DNA of 24,077 bases from CAZQSS01 sp964596405 (GCA_964596405.1 CAZQSS010000012.1:1-24077); one strand, 5' to 3'; positions 16,590 through 24,050 are shown, counted from the first letter of the stretch. Translations and numbers: made by a program. The notes: generated by a model from the letters alone, not told the origin.

Positions 16590-16904
16590 CTATTTTTGCT
16601 TCTTTGCCTGTATGGCTTGTTTGTAGCCGCCGCGACCAAAATGAAGCCAACGGTCTATACGCGCGATAGTTGAAGGACCCATCTGTATTTGTCTCTGGAT
16701 TTCTCGATATGTTTTTCCTTCAAGCAACAGCTCCGCCACAAGCAAACGTCTGGCCAACATTAACCGTTCCTGCCGATTTAACAAATCCTTAAAAAAATCA
16801 CGCACAGCGGATTTGGTTTTAAGATTACAGACTACCTTACAAAACGTATCTGTGAACTCTTCTTGTTTTGCATAGGAAATTTTATTCGCGTTATATCTCG
16901 CCAT
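16590..16904 (-). CDS. TrpR-like (YerC/YecD family) transcriptional regulator
   Basis: A 104-aa all-helical DNA-binding protein of the Trp-repressor superfamily. Helices RDFFKDLLNRQERLMLARRLLVAELLLEG (about 35-63) are followed by the helix-turn-helix KTYREIQRQIQMGPSTIARIDRWL (64-87), which is the best-conserved part of the family. In E. coli TrpR the ligand is tryptophan, but members of this branch need not bind it. The gene has its own palindromic sites: one (16911-16940) between the -10 region and the ATG at 16904, and a second near-identical copy just past the stop. Autoregulation is strongly suggested. The second copy also lies upstream of leuS, which is a plausible additional target. Confidence 0.87.
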   Translation of the reverse strand: MARYNANKISYAKQEEFTDTFCKVVCNLKTKSAVRDFFKDLLNRQERLMLARRLLVAELLLEGKTYREIQRQIQMGPSTIARIDRWLHFGRGGYKQAIQAKKQK

Positions 16905-16910
16905 AAATTT

Positions 16911-16940
16911 TTGCTACCATGCTACATAGCATGGTAGCAA
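16911..16940. promoter_or_regulatory. 30-bp palindromic operator, upstream copy
   Basis: Perfect arms TTGCTACCATGCTA and TAGCATGGTAGCAA around a central CA. It ends 6 bases before the ATG of the TrpR-like gene and follows a possible minus-strand TATCAT -10. Occupation would block transcription or early elongation. A near-identical copy lies at 16541-16570. Confidence 0.85.
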
Positions 16941-16978
16941 CATGATAACACATTGTTTGTAATGAGTAAAATTTTTTA

Positions 16979-17965
16979 TCAATGCCACAATTTTTTTGCT
17001 TCTTCATACAAAGAAACGTCGCCTTGTTTATCTTTTAACCAATACCAATACTCTACCCCCCACAAGTAAGCCTCGCTAAATCCGGTGCGGCGCGCCACCC
17101 CGATATTTTTTCTAAACTGCTCGGGATTGATGGATTTTTTCTGTTCTTCAAGTGAAATTTTACTGATGTCGTCGCGCAACCAGGCTTCAGTCTGCAATTC
17201 GGCCACAATCACTTTGTTTAAATCCAAACCGTTGAGCTTGGCTTTTAAAGTATAGAAGGCCGGAGGCAAAAACCAATCATAACTCCAATAACCGATGTAC
17301 TTGTTCCAAACTACCCGATACATAGTCGTGCCAAAATAATCGCCGAGGCGGGCGGCCCAAACCCAAGAAGAAAGCTCGCCGCTGTCGGTAATCAAAACCG
17401 GCCGCGAATCCAAAGACTTAACCAGAGCGATTTCTTTTTTAACAAAATCTCTGTCCGGTTTGGGGCAACTGCCAAACCAATCCACCAGCGGTTCGTTGTC
17501 CACCTGCCACATCACAATACCCGGCTGGTCTTTGTAATGTTCCGTCACTGTTTTGATCATGGTTAAAATTTCCGCCTGATTTTCTTTTTCAGACAAATCT
17601 TTTGTCCACCCCGGGCTGTGGCACTCCGGCCAATGCGGTAGGCGACGGCCGATGGTCATAATAATTTTGACGCCGCGTTTGGTTGCTTCGGCCACCTGCC
17701 AATCTAAATCAATAAAATCATACTGATCGGGTGTTACTTCTATTTGATTCCAATAGGCCAGGAGGCGCAAATTTTTAATTTTTAAATTATCCAGCATATC
17801 CAAATAGGTCGCCCGCCAATCTAAACCCAAATATTCCGCCTGCGGCGCGCTAAAAGTAACGCCAAAAACCATTGGCCGGTTGGCGCTGCCAAAGTTAAAA
17901 AAACGGCTGACGAAAACCAAAGCTATCAAAGCCCCTAAAACAATTAAAATTCTTTTCCAAATCAT
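16979..17965 (-). CDS. Membrane-anchored clan GH-A-like glycoside hydrolase
   Basis: A 328-aa protein with an N-terminal signal anchor (about 4-20) and a TIM-barrel-like domain resembling glycoside hydrolase clan GH-A (families 5/42-like). The sequence FGVTFSAPQAEYLGLDWRAT ... LKIKNLRLLAYWNQIEVTPD is typical of the first barrel strands. WQVDNEPLVDWFG provides the acid/base glutamate (E158 of N-E-P), and IVAELQTEAW has the likely nucleophile (E256, with E260 nearby). Length fits a single catalytic domain. It begins 4 bases after the stop of the EamA transporter gene in the same orientation, so the two are probably co-expressed. The glycan substrate is unknown; action outside the cell, on a wall or host polysaccharide, is inferred. 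Confidence 0.85.
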   Translation of the reverse strand: MIWKRILIVLGALIALVFVSRFFNFGSANRPMVFGVTFSAPQAEYLGLDWRATYLDMLDNLKIKNLRLLAYWNQIEVTPDQYDFIDLDWQVAEATKRGVKIIMTIGRRLPHWPECHSPGWTKDLSEKENQAEILTMIKTVTEHYKDQPGIVMWQVDNEPLVDWFGSCPKPDRDFVKKEIALVKSLDSRPVLITDSGELSSWVWAARLGDYFGTTMYRVVWNKYIGYWSYDWFLPPAFYTLKAKLNGLDLNKVIVAELQTEAWLRDDISKISLEEQKKSINPEQFRKNIGVARRTGFSEAYLWGVEYWYWLKDKQGDVSLYEEAKKLWH

Positions 17966-17969
17966 AAAG

Positions 17970-18857
17970 TTAAACTAACAAAACCAAACCAATGCCGACT
18001 AAAATAATCGCTATAATTTTTTGAACCAAAATCCAGCCCTTAAGCTTTTCCGACAAAACATTCGGATACCACTTGGCCAAAAGCAATACCATAATCAACA
18101 AAAATACATATTGCAAACCCTGCAGGGCGTTGACTAAAGTGACGCTGGCGAGCGAAATGGCGTAATTGACCAAAACAAAACTCAGGGCGCCGGCCACTTG
18201 GCCAAAAATAAACAAACCGCCGACTTTGGCATCGGTTGACTGGCGGCTGGCTTTGATTGCCAAATAATTTTCCCGGCGCAACAAAAGCAGCAAGGCTCCC
18301 AAAAAACTCGTCAGGCGCATCCAAACAAAAGCGCTGACAAAATTCTGATGCAAATAAGCATACTTAGTTAAAGTGTAAGAAACCCCGAAAAGCAGGGCGG
18401 ATAAAACCGCCCAGCCAATGAAAGAACGCTTACCGCTCGACTTGGCATTTTTCCCGTAAGAGATAACTATTGTGCCGACAACAATCAAAGCAAACGCGGC
18501 CATCTGCGGCCAAGATAATCTTTCGGATAACAGCCAAAACGAAAAAATCAAGACAAAAATCGGCGAAAGGCCGCCGATAAACGGCGTCACTCGCGAAGAA
18601 TCTCCCAAAGCCAAAGCCTTAAATAAATACTGCAGAGCAAAAGCGAAACTCAAACCGGCCAGAAGATTGACCCCAAAATTAATGCCGCCCGGCCAACTAA
18701 AGCCCCACGGCGCCAAAACCAAACCCAAGAGCCCCAAAAGAGTGATATAAAAAACATACACCGCCGGATTGGGAATTTTTTTGGAAATCAAAAACTTGTC
18801 CACGACCGCGGCCAGAGCATTTAAAAAGTAAGCGATGACGACAATAATAAGCCACAT
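17970..18857 (-). CDS. EamA/DMT-family transporter
   Basis: A 295-aa integral membrane protein with about ten transmembrane helices arranged as two EamA repeats (about 1-140 and 150-295), the fold of drug/metabolite and nucleotide-sugar transporters. Visible features include FLNALAAVVDKFLISKKIP in the first helix and GLSPIFVLIFSFWLLSERLS at the end of the first repeat. An upstream ATG at 18908 would add 17 residues (MKHSHPEVAQGDRGIFH) read from a repeat; instead GAGGG 9 bases before the ATG at 18857 makes this the start. That SD lies in a palindromic repeat and can be hidden in its hairpin. It is followed by the glycosidase gene. The transported substrate cannot be read from the sequence. Confidence 0.88.
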   Translation of the reverse strand: MWLIIVVIAYFLNALAAVVDKFLISKKIPNPAVYVFYITLLGLLGLVLAPWGFSWPGGINFGVNLLAGLSFAFALQYLFKALALGDSSRVTPFIGGLSPIFVLIFSFWLLSERLSWPQMAAFALIVVGTIVISYGKNAKSSGKRSFIGWAVLSALLFGVSYTLTKYAYLHQNFVSAFVWMRLTSFLGALLLLLRRENYLAIKASRQSTDAKVGGLFIFGQVAGALSFVLVNYAISLASVTLVNALQGLQYVFLLIMVLLLAKWYPNVLSEKLKGWILVQKIIAIILVGIGLVLLV

Positions 18858-18866
18858 ATGAAAGAT

Positions 18867-18925
18867 CCCTCGGTCGCCTTGGGCGACCTCGGGATGAGAG
18901 TGTTTCATGTCTATTAAACACTCTC
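18867..18925 (-). promoter_or_regulatory. Two-hairpin leader sequestering the transporter's SD
   Basis: The first hairpin is GAGAGTGTTT/AAACACTCTC (18916-18925/18896-18905, 10 bp). The second is GGTCGCC/GGCGACC (about 18883-18889/18872-18878) with flanking CCC/GGG, GA/GA pairs (18867-18893). The SD GAGGG (18867-18871) is the 3' end of the second hairpin. The second element resembles GATCCCTCGGTCG...GACCTCGGGATGA repeats of these genomes. Confidence 0.6.
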
Positions 18926-18926
18926 A

Positions 18927-18935
18927 ATTATACCA
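18927..18935 (-). promoter_or_regulatory. Extended -10 promoter of the transporter/glycosidase unit
   Basis: TGGTATAAT on the minus strand (TATAAT 18927-18932, TG at 18934-18935). It has no good -35 but the TG extension compensates in known promoters. It overlaps the end of the dehydrogenase terminator's T run. Confidence 0.65.
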
Positions 18936-18970
18936 AAAAATCAAAAACCGAGCCACTTTAGACTCGGCTT
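18936..18970 (-). terminator. Terminator of the dehydrogenase gene
   Basis: A 10-bp stem with two G-T pairs (18961-18970/18945-18954), minus-strand AAGCCGAGTC/GGCTCGGTTT, followed by TTTTTGATTTTTT. It closes the infB-to-dehydrogenase series. Confidence 0.8.
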
Positions 18971-18990
18971 AAGCTTGTTTTAGGCTTCTT

Positions 18991-20259
18991 TTAAACCCAG
19001 CCCCGGCCCTTAATCGCTTCGGCAATGCGGCTAATCGCCAAAGAAAAAGCCGCGGTGCGCATATCTATTTTATTGGTTTCCTTAACACACCACACGCTCT
19101 GCAGAGCGCAAAGCATTTTTTCTTTTATCTTTTCCAGCACTTCTTTTTCTGTCCAGGAATAACCGTAAAGATTTTGCACCCATTCCAAGTAACTGCCCAC
19201 CACGCCGCCCGCGTTGGCCAACACATCCGGAACAACCAAAGTCCCGCTTTTGTTCAATTTCTTATCCGCCTCGGGTGCCACCGGCCCGTTGGCCAATTCC
19301 AAAATTATTTTGGCTTTGATTTTACCGGCATTTTTATCGGTAATTTGATTCTCCAGAGCCGCCGGTACCAGCACATCACAGGGCAATTCCAGCATTTTCT
19401 CATTAGAGATTGACTGATAATTTTTACAATCGCAAACCGTGCCACTGCAATAACAGCCGGCCAAAAGTCCTTTGGATTTTTTAGTTTCCATCACATGATC
19501 CGGGTCCATACCCAAACCGCGTTTATCAAAAATGGCGCCTTGCGAATCAGAAATGGCGATAATTTTTAAACCCGCCTTCATAACTGCTTGAGCAAACCAA
19601 TAACCTACGTTGCCGATACCCTGAATCGCCACGGTTGTTTTTTTCGGGTCTTTTTTTAATTTTTTTAAAATCTCGGCCAAAATATAAAATCCGCCCGCGC
19701 CGGTCGCCATTTCGCGGCCGGCCGAACCACCCAAAGCCATCGGTTTGCCGGTGATGACCGCCGGTTCGTATTTGCCCTGCAGGGCGCCGTACTCATCAGC
19801 CATCCAGCCCATAATTTTAGCGTTGGTGTTAACATCGGGTGCCGGCACATCTTGGAATGGCCCGATATCCGACCGCAAGGCGCGGATATAGTTGCGTGAC
19901 AAAAGTTCCAGTTCGCGCCAAGAAAGATTTTTCGGATCCAATTTTATGCCGCCCTTGGCTCCACCGTAAGGGATATTGACCACCGCGCATTTGATTGTCA
20001 TCCAAAAAGCCAAAGCCTTCACTTCATCCAAAGAGGTCTGGGGATGAAAACGAATACCGCCTTTGTATGGCCCGCGGGCATTGTTGTATTGCACGCGGTA
20101 AGCCTCAAAAACTTTGGTTTCACCGCTGTCCATCTTCAGAGGCAAAGAAAACTCAATCGCGCGCTGGGGTCTTTTCAAAATTTCTTCAATGGCCGGCTCC
20201 AAATTCATGGCTTCGGCCGCGGATTTTAACTGTGACATCGCTGATTTAAAAACGGACAT
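18991..20259 (-). CDS. Glu/Leu/Phe/Val-type dehydrogenase, probable glutamate dehydrogenase
   Basis: A 422-aa cytoplasmic enzyme that interconverts an amino acid and its 2-oxo acid plus ammonia with NAD(P). Signatures are GPYKGGIRFHP and PYGGAKGGIK (catalytic lysine region, about 99-105), DVPAPDVNT (catalytic D142), and the Rossmann AIQGIGNVG (214-219). The C-terminal AALENQIT and VPDVLANAGGV match. The specificity pocket cannot be assigned firmly; glutamate is favoured by overall resemblance. An apparent insertion near 269-278 holds four cysteines (GCYCSGTVCDC). The upstream ATG at 20301 would add MVWIPAFAGMTPKP, which is repeat-derived, so the ATG at 20259 is chosen. It follows trxA, separated by a 60-bp repeat. 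Confidence 0.92.
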   Translation of the reverse strand: MSVFKSAMSQLKSAAEAMNLEPAIEEILKRPQRAIEFSLPLKMDSGETKVFEAYRVQYNNARGPYKGGIRFHPQTSLDEVKALAFWMTIKCAVVNIPYGGAKGGIKLDPKNLSWRELELLSRNYIRALRSDIGPFQDVPAPDVNTNAKIMGWMADEYGALQGKYEPAVITGKPMALGGSAGREMATGAGGFYILAEILKKLKKDPKKTTVAIQGIGNVGYWFAQAVMKAGLKIIAISDSQGAIFDKRGLGMDPDHVMETKKSKGLLAGCYCSGTVCDCKNYQSISNEKMLELPCDVLVPAALENQITDKNAGKIKAKIILELANGPVAPEADKKLNKSGTLVVPDVLANAGGVVGSYLEWVQNLYGYSWTEKEVLEKIKEKMLCALQSVWCVKETNKIDMRTAAFSLAISRIAEAIKGRGWV

Positions 20260-20268
20260 AGGTTTGGG

Positions 20269-20328
20269 TGTCATTCCCGCGAAAGCGGGAATCCAGACCA
20301 CTGGATCCCCGATTGTGTCGGGGATGAC
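20269..20328. repeat. 60-bp palindromic repeat, copy 1
   Basis: TGTCATTCCCGC...GGGGATGACA, with the internal arms CCAG/CTGG. It is identical over its 60 bases to the copy at 20657-20716. It supplies the false N-terminal extension of the dehydrogenase and separates it from trxA. Confidence 0.9.
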
Positions 20329-20333
20329 AACAA

Positions 20334-20645
20334 TTATGATTTAAGAATTTGCAATAATTTATCTTTGGATTGCGAACCGGCCAGGCGTTCAACTTCTTTG
20401 CCGCCTTTAAACAAAATAAACGTCGGGATACTCATCACTCCGTATTTTTCCGCCAGCTCCGGCTGTTCGTCCACATTAATCTTGGCCACTTTGGCTTTTT
20501 TGGCGTCAACATCTTTGGCCAGTTGTTCCACAACCGGCAGCATCATTTGGCACGGCCCGCACCAAACCGCGAAAAAATCCACCAGCACCGGCACCGCGCT
20601 CTCTAAAACCTCTTTTTTAAAATTATCTTTGGTTAATTCCAGCAT
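20334..20645 (-). CDS. trxA: Thioredoxin
   Basis: A 103-aa thioredoxin, a cytoplasmic dithiol reductant for enzymes and damaged proteins. The active site is FAVWCGPCQM with W28, C29, G30, P31 and C32. MSIPTFILFKGG carries the conserved cis-proline loop. Length and fold signatures are canonical. It starts at the ATG at 20645 with no SD. It lies between two identical 60-bp repeats (20269 and 20657), in the same direction as the PRTase-like gene before and the dehydrogenase after, with gaps small enough for co-transcription. No own promoter was recognised. Confidence 0.97.
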   Translation of the reverse strand: MLELTKDNFKKEVLESAVPVLVDFFAVWCGPCQMMLPVVEQLAKDVDAKKAKVAKINVDEQPELAEKYGVMSIPTFILFKGGKEVERLAGSQSKDKLLQILKS

Positions 20646-20656
20646 AGATGTTTGAT

Positions 20657-20716
20657 TGTCATTCCCGCGAAAGCGGGAATCCAGACCACTGGATCCCCGA
20701 TTGTGTCGGGGATGAC
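20657..20716. repeat. 60-bp palindromic repeat, copy 2
   Basis: Identical 60-base copy of the repeat at 20269-20328, 388 bases away and in the same orientation, so trxA is bracketed by direct repeats. Confidence 0.9.
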
Positions 20717-20726
20717 AACGATTTAA

Positions 20727-21602
20727 TTATTTTAATAATTTTTCCGCCACCACTTGGGCGATATCTTTAATATCTTGCCTCGCTTCATTAATGGTTTCTT
20801 GTTCAAAAAATACAGTGGATTCCGGATCTTCTTTGGTTATATGCCTGATGTGGCGCGGGTGTAAAACGTGCTTTTTGATACCACCCACCTTAGTATAAAC
20901 ACCCGCCACTTGCGGATAGTTCCACAAATCTATGCCCACCGATCCCTTGCTACCAAAAATTATTTTTTTATCGCCATACTTTTTCGGCATTACAGCAGAA
21001 AGCGCCGCCATGTCAAAATTAACGCCCAATTTTTCCAAAAGACAAGCTAAAGCGCCAACATGTTCTCCTGTCACAACATACTCTGTCACCAGCAAAACCC
21101 GACCCAATTTGTCTTTTTTGCCCCGCAAAAATTCTTCTTTTTTTGTTATCCCCTCCGCTCCGCCGGAAATAAAATAAGTCTGGACATCGGGCTTGCCCGA
21201 TTCTTTGCGTTTTTTATCTACCAACTCTCTCAAAAATAAAGAAACCAAACGGCCGCTGGCATCATCGCTTATTATAGTATCGTAGTTGAGCAAATCTTTC
21301 TCCAACTTCAAAGCTAAAATGGCCATTGATTCAATAACGCTCAAATTTCCCAAACGATGACTTACTATTTCTTCAGAAATCAAACGATTTATTTCCGAAT
21401 TAAAAGAAGACTCCTCAATTTTTTTCTTCAATTTCTCTTCTTCTGATGCGTCGTAACTGTCGTCCCGTTTCAATTTCTTCTCTACCTCTTCTCTTATCCG
21501 CGCATCATTCTTTCTTTCTTGCCGGACATCAACAGGCTTCTTTTCTTCTTTTGGCCAAACAGATTGCCCAACTTCTTTTGAAATATTTAACCCCTCGAGC
21601 AT
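20727..21602 (-). CDS. PRTase-like domain protein (291 aa)
   Basis: A 291-aa protein I would place in the phosphoribosyltransferase-like fold at moderate certainty. The N-terminal 70 residues are charged and helical, without recognised homology. The core (about 85-215) contains DTIISDDASGRL (108-119), then RVLLVTEYVVTGEHVGAL (168-185). The latter aligns in style to the PRPP loop of PRTases (hydrophobic strand, two acidic or polar residues, TG, small residues), though the normal pair of aspartates is T-E here. A C-terminal His-rich helix (HVLHPRHIRHI, 245-255) follows. Loss of the usual acidic pair could mean altered or regulatory function. The ATG at 21602 has no SD. It is between the infB-distal repeat block and trxA. 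Confidence 0.6.
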   Translation of the reverse strand: MLEGLNISKEVGQSVWPKEEKKPVDVRQERKNDARIREEVEKKLKRDDSYDASEEEKLKKKIEESSFNSEINRLISEEIVSHRLGNLSVIESMAILALKLEKDLLNYDTIISDDASGRLVSLFLRELVDKKRKESGKPDVQTYFISGGAEGITKKEEFLRGKKDKLGRVLLVTEYVVTGEHVGALACLLEKLGVNFDMAALSAVMPKKYGDKKIIFGSKGSVGIDLWNYPQVAGVYTKVGGIKKHVLHPRHIRHITKEDPESTVFFEQETINEARQDIKDIAQVVAEKLLK

Positions 21603-21623
21603 AAAATTTTTCTAAAATTAGAC

Positions 21624-21785
21624 CGTTGAATAATTGATACTCATTTGTCATTTCGAGCGAAACCTGCCTGCCGGCAGGCAGGCGAAGTGGAGTCGAGAAA
21701 TCTCTTTCGCTAAAATAAGGGATTCCTCCACTCGTCCGCCAGCTGGCGGACTCGGTCGGAATGACAGAAGACGAATTATTCAACG
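21624..21785. mobile_element. 162-bp non-coding palindromic element (MITE-like)
   Basis: Perfect 12-bp terminal inverted repeats CGTTGAATAATT/AATTATTCAACG (21624-21635/21774-21785) enclose TGTCATTTCGA/TCGGAATGACA (21646-21656/21756-21766, one mismatch), the CCTGCCTGCCGGCAGGCAGG palindrome (21663-21682) and GTCCGCCAGCTGGCGGAC (21734-21751). It has no coding potential and fills most of the gap between infB and the PRTase-like gene. No transposase or clear target duplication is seen. Confidence 0.65.
21663..21682. repeat. CCTGCCTGCCGGCAGGCAGG palindrome, copy 2
   Basis: Identical to the copy at 8862-8881. Here it is nested in the 162-bp palindromic element. Confidence 0.85.
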
Positions 21786-21788
21786 CTC

Positions 21789-23840
21789 TCAAAATCCCAG
21801 TTTCTTTTGTTTGATTTCTTCGCGGTAGATTTCCAGCCGGTCGCCGATTTCAATTTTATCTTTGGTCTGGACTTTGAGGCCGGCCTCCTGGCCGTAGAGC
21901 ACATCTTTGACCACTTCTTTGCCGACTTTCAGTTCGCTGATAACACCCTTGCCGATTTCTTCACCTTTGCGTTTAATTCTGAATTTGAGACTGTTTTCAA
22001 TCTTGCCCGAGCTGACGCGGCCGCCGACAATCAAATAATTTTTCTCGGTTCTAAAAATTCCCATAATATCCATCGTGCCCATTTCTTCCACCAAAACTTC
22101 GGGCACCAAAAGTTTCTCCAGTTCTTTTTTCACATCGCCCAACAAATCGTAAATAATTTTATATTGTTTTATGACCACGCCTTTTTCTTTGGCCAAACGT
22201 TCGGCCGCGGGCAAAATCGGCACGTGAAAACCTAAAACGTGCGCGCCCGTGGCTTCGGCCTGCGTGATTTCGGATTCGGTAATAGACCCCAAACCTTTGG
22301 CCACCACATCCACCCCAACTTCCGGATGAACCATGCGCTCCAGCGACCCTAAGATAGCCTCAAGCGAACCCAGCACGTCAACTTTAATAATAATATGATA
22401 TTTTTGCTTGGCCACTTCTTCACCCCCGGCGGTGGTTTTCTGCGAGGCGGCCGTAATAATGCCTTTTTCTTGAGCCAGATAAGACGGCTTAAGTTTTCTT
22501 TCCAAACCTTTGGTGGACTCCGGCACTTCCAGCACATCGCCCACGGCCGGCGCCACTTTAAAACCTAAAATCTGCACGGGCATAGAGGGCGCGGCCTCGC
22601 GCACGTGCTCACCTTTCCAATTCATCATGGCGCGCACCCGGCCGTAAAGAGCGCCTTCAATGGATAAAGATTCGTTGGGGTGGAGCGTGCCGCTCTGAAC
22701 AAGCAAAGTAGCCACCGGTCCGGCTTGAGGATCAACATGAGCTTCAACAATCGTGCCGATGGCGCGGCGATCGGGATTAGAAACAATGTTTTCTTTTTCC
22801 ATGTCGGCCACCAAAATTAAAACATCCAAAAGTTTGTCAATGTTTGTGCCGGCCTTGGCGGCGACAGGCACCATAATGGTTTTACCGCCCCAATCATCAG
22901 GTTGGAGACCAAGCTCGGCCAACTGGGTTTTAACTTTATCAATATCGGCATCGGGTTTGTCAATTTTGTTAAGGGCGACGATAAACGGCAATTTGGCCGC
23001 TTCAATAATTTTAATCGCTTCTTTGGTCTGAGGCTGAACGCCGTCATCAACCGCTACCACCAAAATCGCCACATCAGCCACTTTGGCGCCGCGGCTGCGC
23101 ATGACAGTAAACGCCTCGTGACCGGGCGTATCTATAAAAGTTAGAGCGCGCGCGGTTTTGGAAACACGACCCTCGCTATCTTTGGGATAAACCACCACTT
23201 GGTAAGCGCCAATGTGTTGGGTGATGCCGCCGGATTCGCCTTCTACCACGCGCGTTTTGCGAATCGCATCCAACAATTTTGTTTTGCCGTGATCCACATG
23301 CCCCATCACCACCACCACCGGCGGACGCGCCACCAGTTTAGATTTATCTTCACTTTCTAAAATATTTTGCAGGCGATCCACCGAAGCGGCTTCTTTGGCT
23401 TCGGCCATTTTTTTGGTTTCTTCCGGTTCTACTTTAAAACCAAAATCGCTGGCAATAATGTTGGCCGTATCATAATCAATGCGTTCGTTGAGCGACGCCA
23501 AAATGCCGTTCTTCACCAGTTCGCGGATAATGGTCGTGACCGGCAAATTAAGTTTAGCGGCAAAATCCCGAACGGTAATAGCCGACGGAACCTGAACCGT
23601 GCCCTGGCCGCTGGCAATCGCGGCCGCAATCGCCTCTTTGGTGGCTTTCTCGGCTTTGATGGTTTTTTGTTTATCTTTCCATTCACGAATTTTCCTGGGC
23701 CACAGAGAAATAATTTTGTAAGCCACCCGGTCGTCAACTTTAACCGCGTGCGGGCCAATATCAAAACCGAACTGCGGCAGCAGCTCGTAGAGTTCATTGG
23801 GGTTAGTTTTGAGTTGTCGGGCCAATTCGGATACGTTCAT
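21789..23840 (-). CDS. infB: Translation initiation factor IF-2
   Basis: A 683-aa GTPase that delivers fMet-tRNA to the 30S subunit and promotes subunit joining. The N-terminal IF2N module (MNVSELARQLKTNPNELYELLPQ) is followed by a second IF2N-like motif (TVRDFAAKLNLPVTTIIRELV). The G domain has GHVDHGKT (G1, 180-187), DTPGHEAF (G3) and NKID (G4). Domains II-IV follow, including GSLEAILGSLERM and the C-terminal EEMGTMDIMGIFRT. This is the short form without the long N-terminal extension of E. coli. GTG/ATG starts at 23873/23870 are possible but add 10-11 residues not expected in IF2; the ATG at 23840 abuts a conserved stem and is preferred, with moderate certainty. No SD is visible. Confidence 0.96.
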   Translation of the reverse strand: MNVSELARQLKTNPNELYELLPQFGFDIGPHAVKVDDRVAYKIISLWPRKIREWKDKQKTIKAEKATKEAIAAAIASGQGTVQVPSAITVRDFAAKLNLPVTTIIRELVKNGILASLNERIDYDTANIIASDFGFKVEPEETKKMAEAKEAASVDRLQNILESEDKSKLVARPPVVVVMGHVDHGKTKLLDAIRKTRVVEGESGGITQHIGAYQVVVYPKDSEGRVSKTARALTFIDTPGHEAFTVMRSRGAKVADVAILVVAVDDGVQPQTKEAIKIIEAAKLPFIVALNKIDKPDADIDKVKTQLAELGLQPDDWGGKTIMVPVAAKAGTNIDKLLDVLILVADMEKENIVSNPDRRAIGTIVEAHVDPQAGPVATLLVQSGTLHPNESLSIEGALYGRVRAMMNWKGEHVREAAPSMPVQILGFKVAPAVGDVLEVPESTKGLERKLKPSYLAQEKGIITAASQKTTAGGEEVAKQKYHIIIKVDVLGSLEAILGSLERMVHPEVGVDVVAKGLGSITESEITQAEATGAHVLGFHVPILPAAERLAKEKGVVIKQYKIIYDLLGDVKKELEKLLVPEVLVEEMGTMDIMGIFRTEKNYLIVGGRVSSGKIENSLKFRIKRKGEEIGKGVISELKVGKEVVKDVLYGQEAGLKVQTKDKIEIGDRLEIYREEIKQKKLGF

Positions 23841-23979
23841 ACCCAGTATATCAACCCCGCATGAGTTCATCACTTGGGGATTCGATTTATCTTATTTCTT
23901 GATTTAACCCTGCAGCCTAGTAAAGCCACATCTCCGCGTGTTTCGCGAAGCGAAACTTGCGGGGTTGTATTACTGGGCA
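23841..23979 (-). promoter_or_regulatory. infB leader with two mutually exclusive folds
   Basis: The predicted transcript starts at ~23980. Its first 20 bases (23958-23977) are complementary at 17 of 20 positions to 23842-23861, which ends one base before the infB ATG. The same bases also take part in a local hairpin with 23915-23923 (arms GCCCAGTAA/TTACTAGGC, one mismatch) topped by GTTTCGC-TTC-GCGAAAC. The two folds cannot coexist. No known leader family is recognised. Confidence 0.65.
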
Positions 23980-23987
23980 TATTGTAG

Positions 23988-24016
23988 ATTATAATGTTTT
24001 TCTAAGTTAAAGTCAA
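23988..24016 (-). promoter_or_regulatory. Promoter of infB
   Basis: TTGACT (24011-24016), a 17-base spacer and a perfect TATAAT (23988-23993) on the minus strand. It yields a 5' leader of about 140 bases before the ATG at 23840. Confidence 0.88.
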
Positions 24017-24050
24017 TCGCCACCGCTTGAATTCTAGTTCAAACTGCAAC

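Noticed and set aside
20260..20301. N-terminal MVWIPAFAGMT extension of the dehydrogenase
   Set aside because: It is the translation of a 60-bp palindromic repeat that also occurs outside genes; the conserved start follows at 20259.
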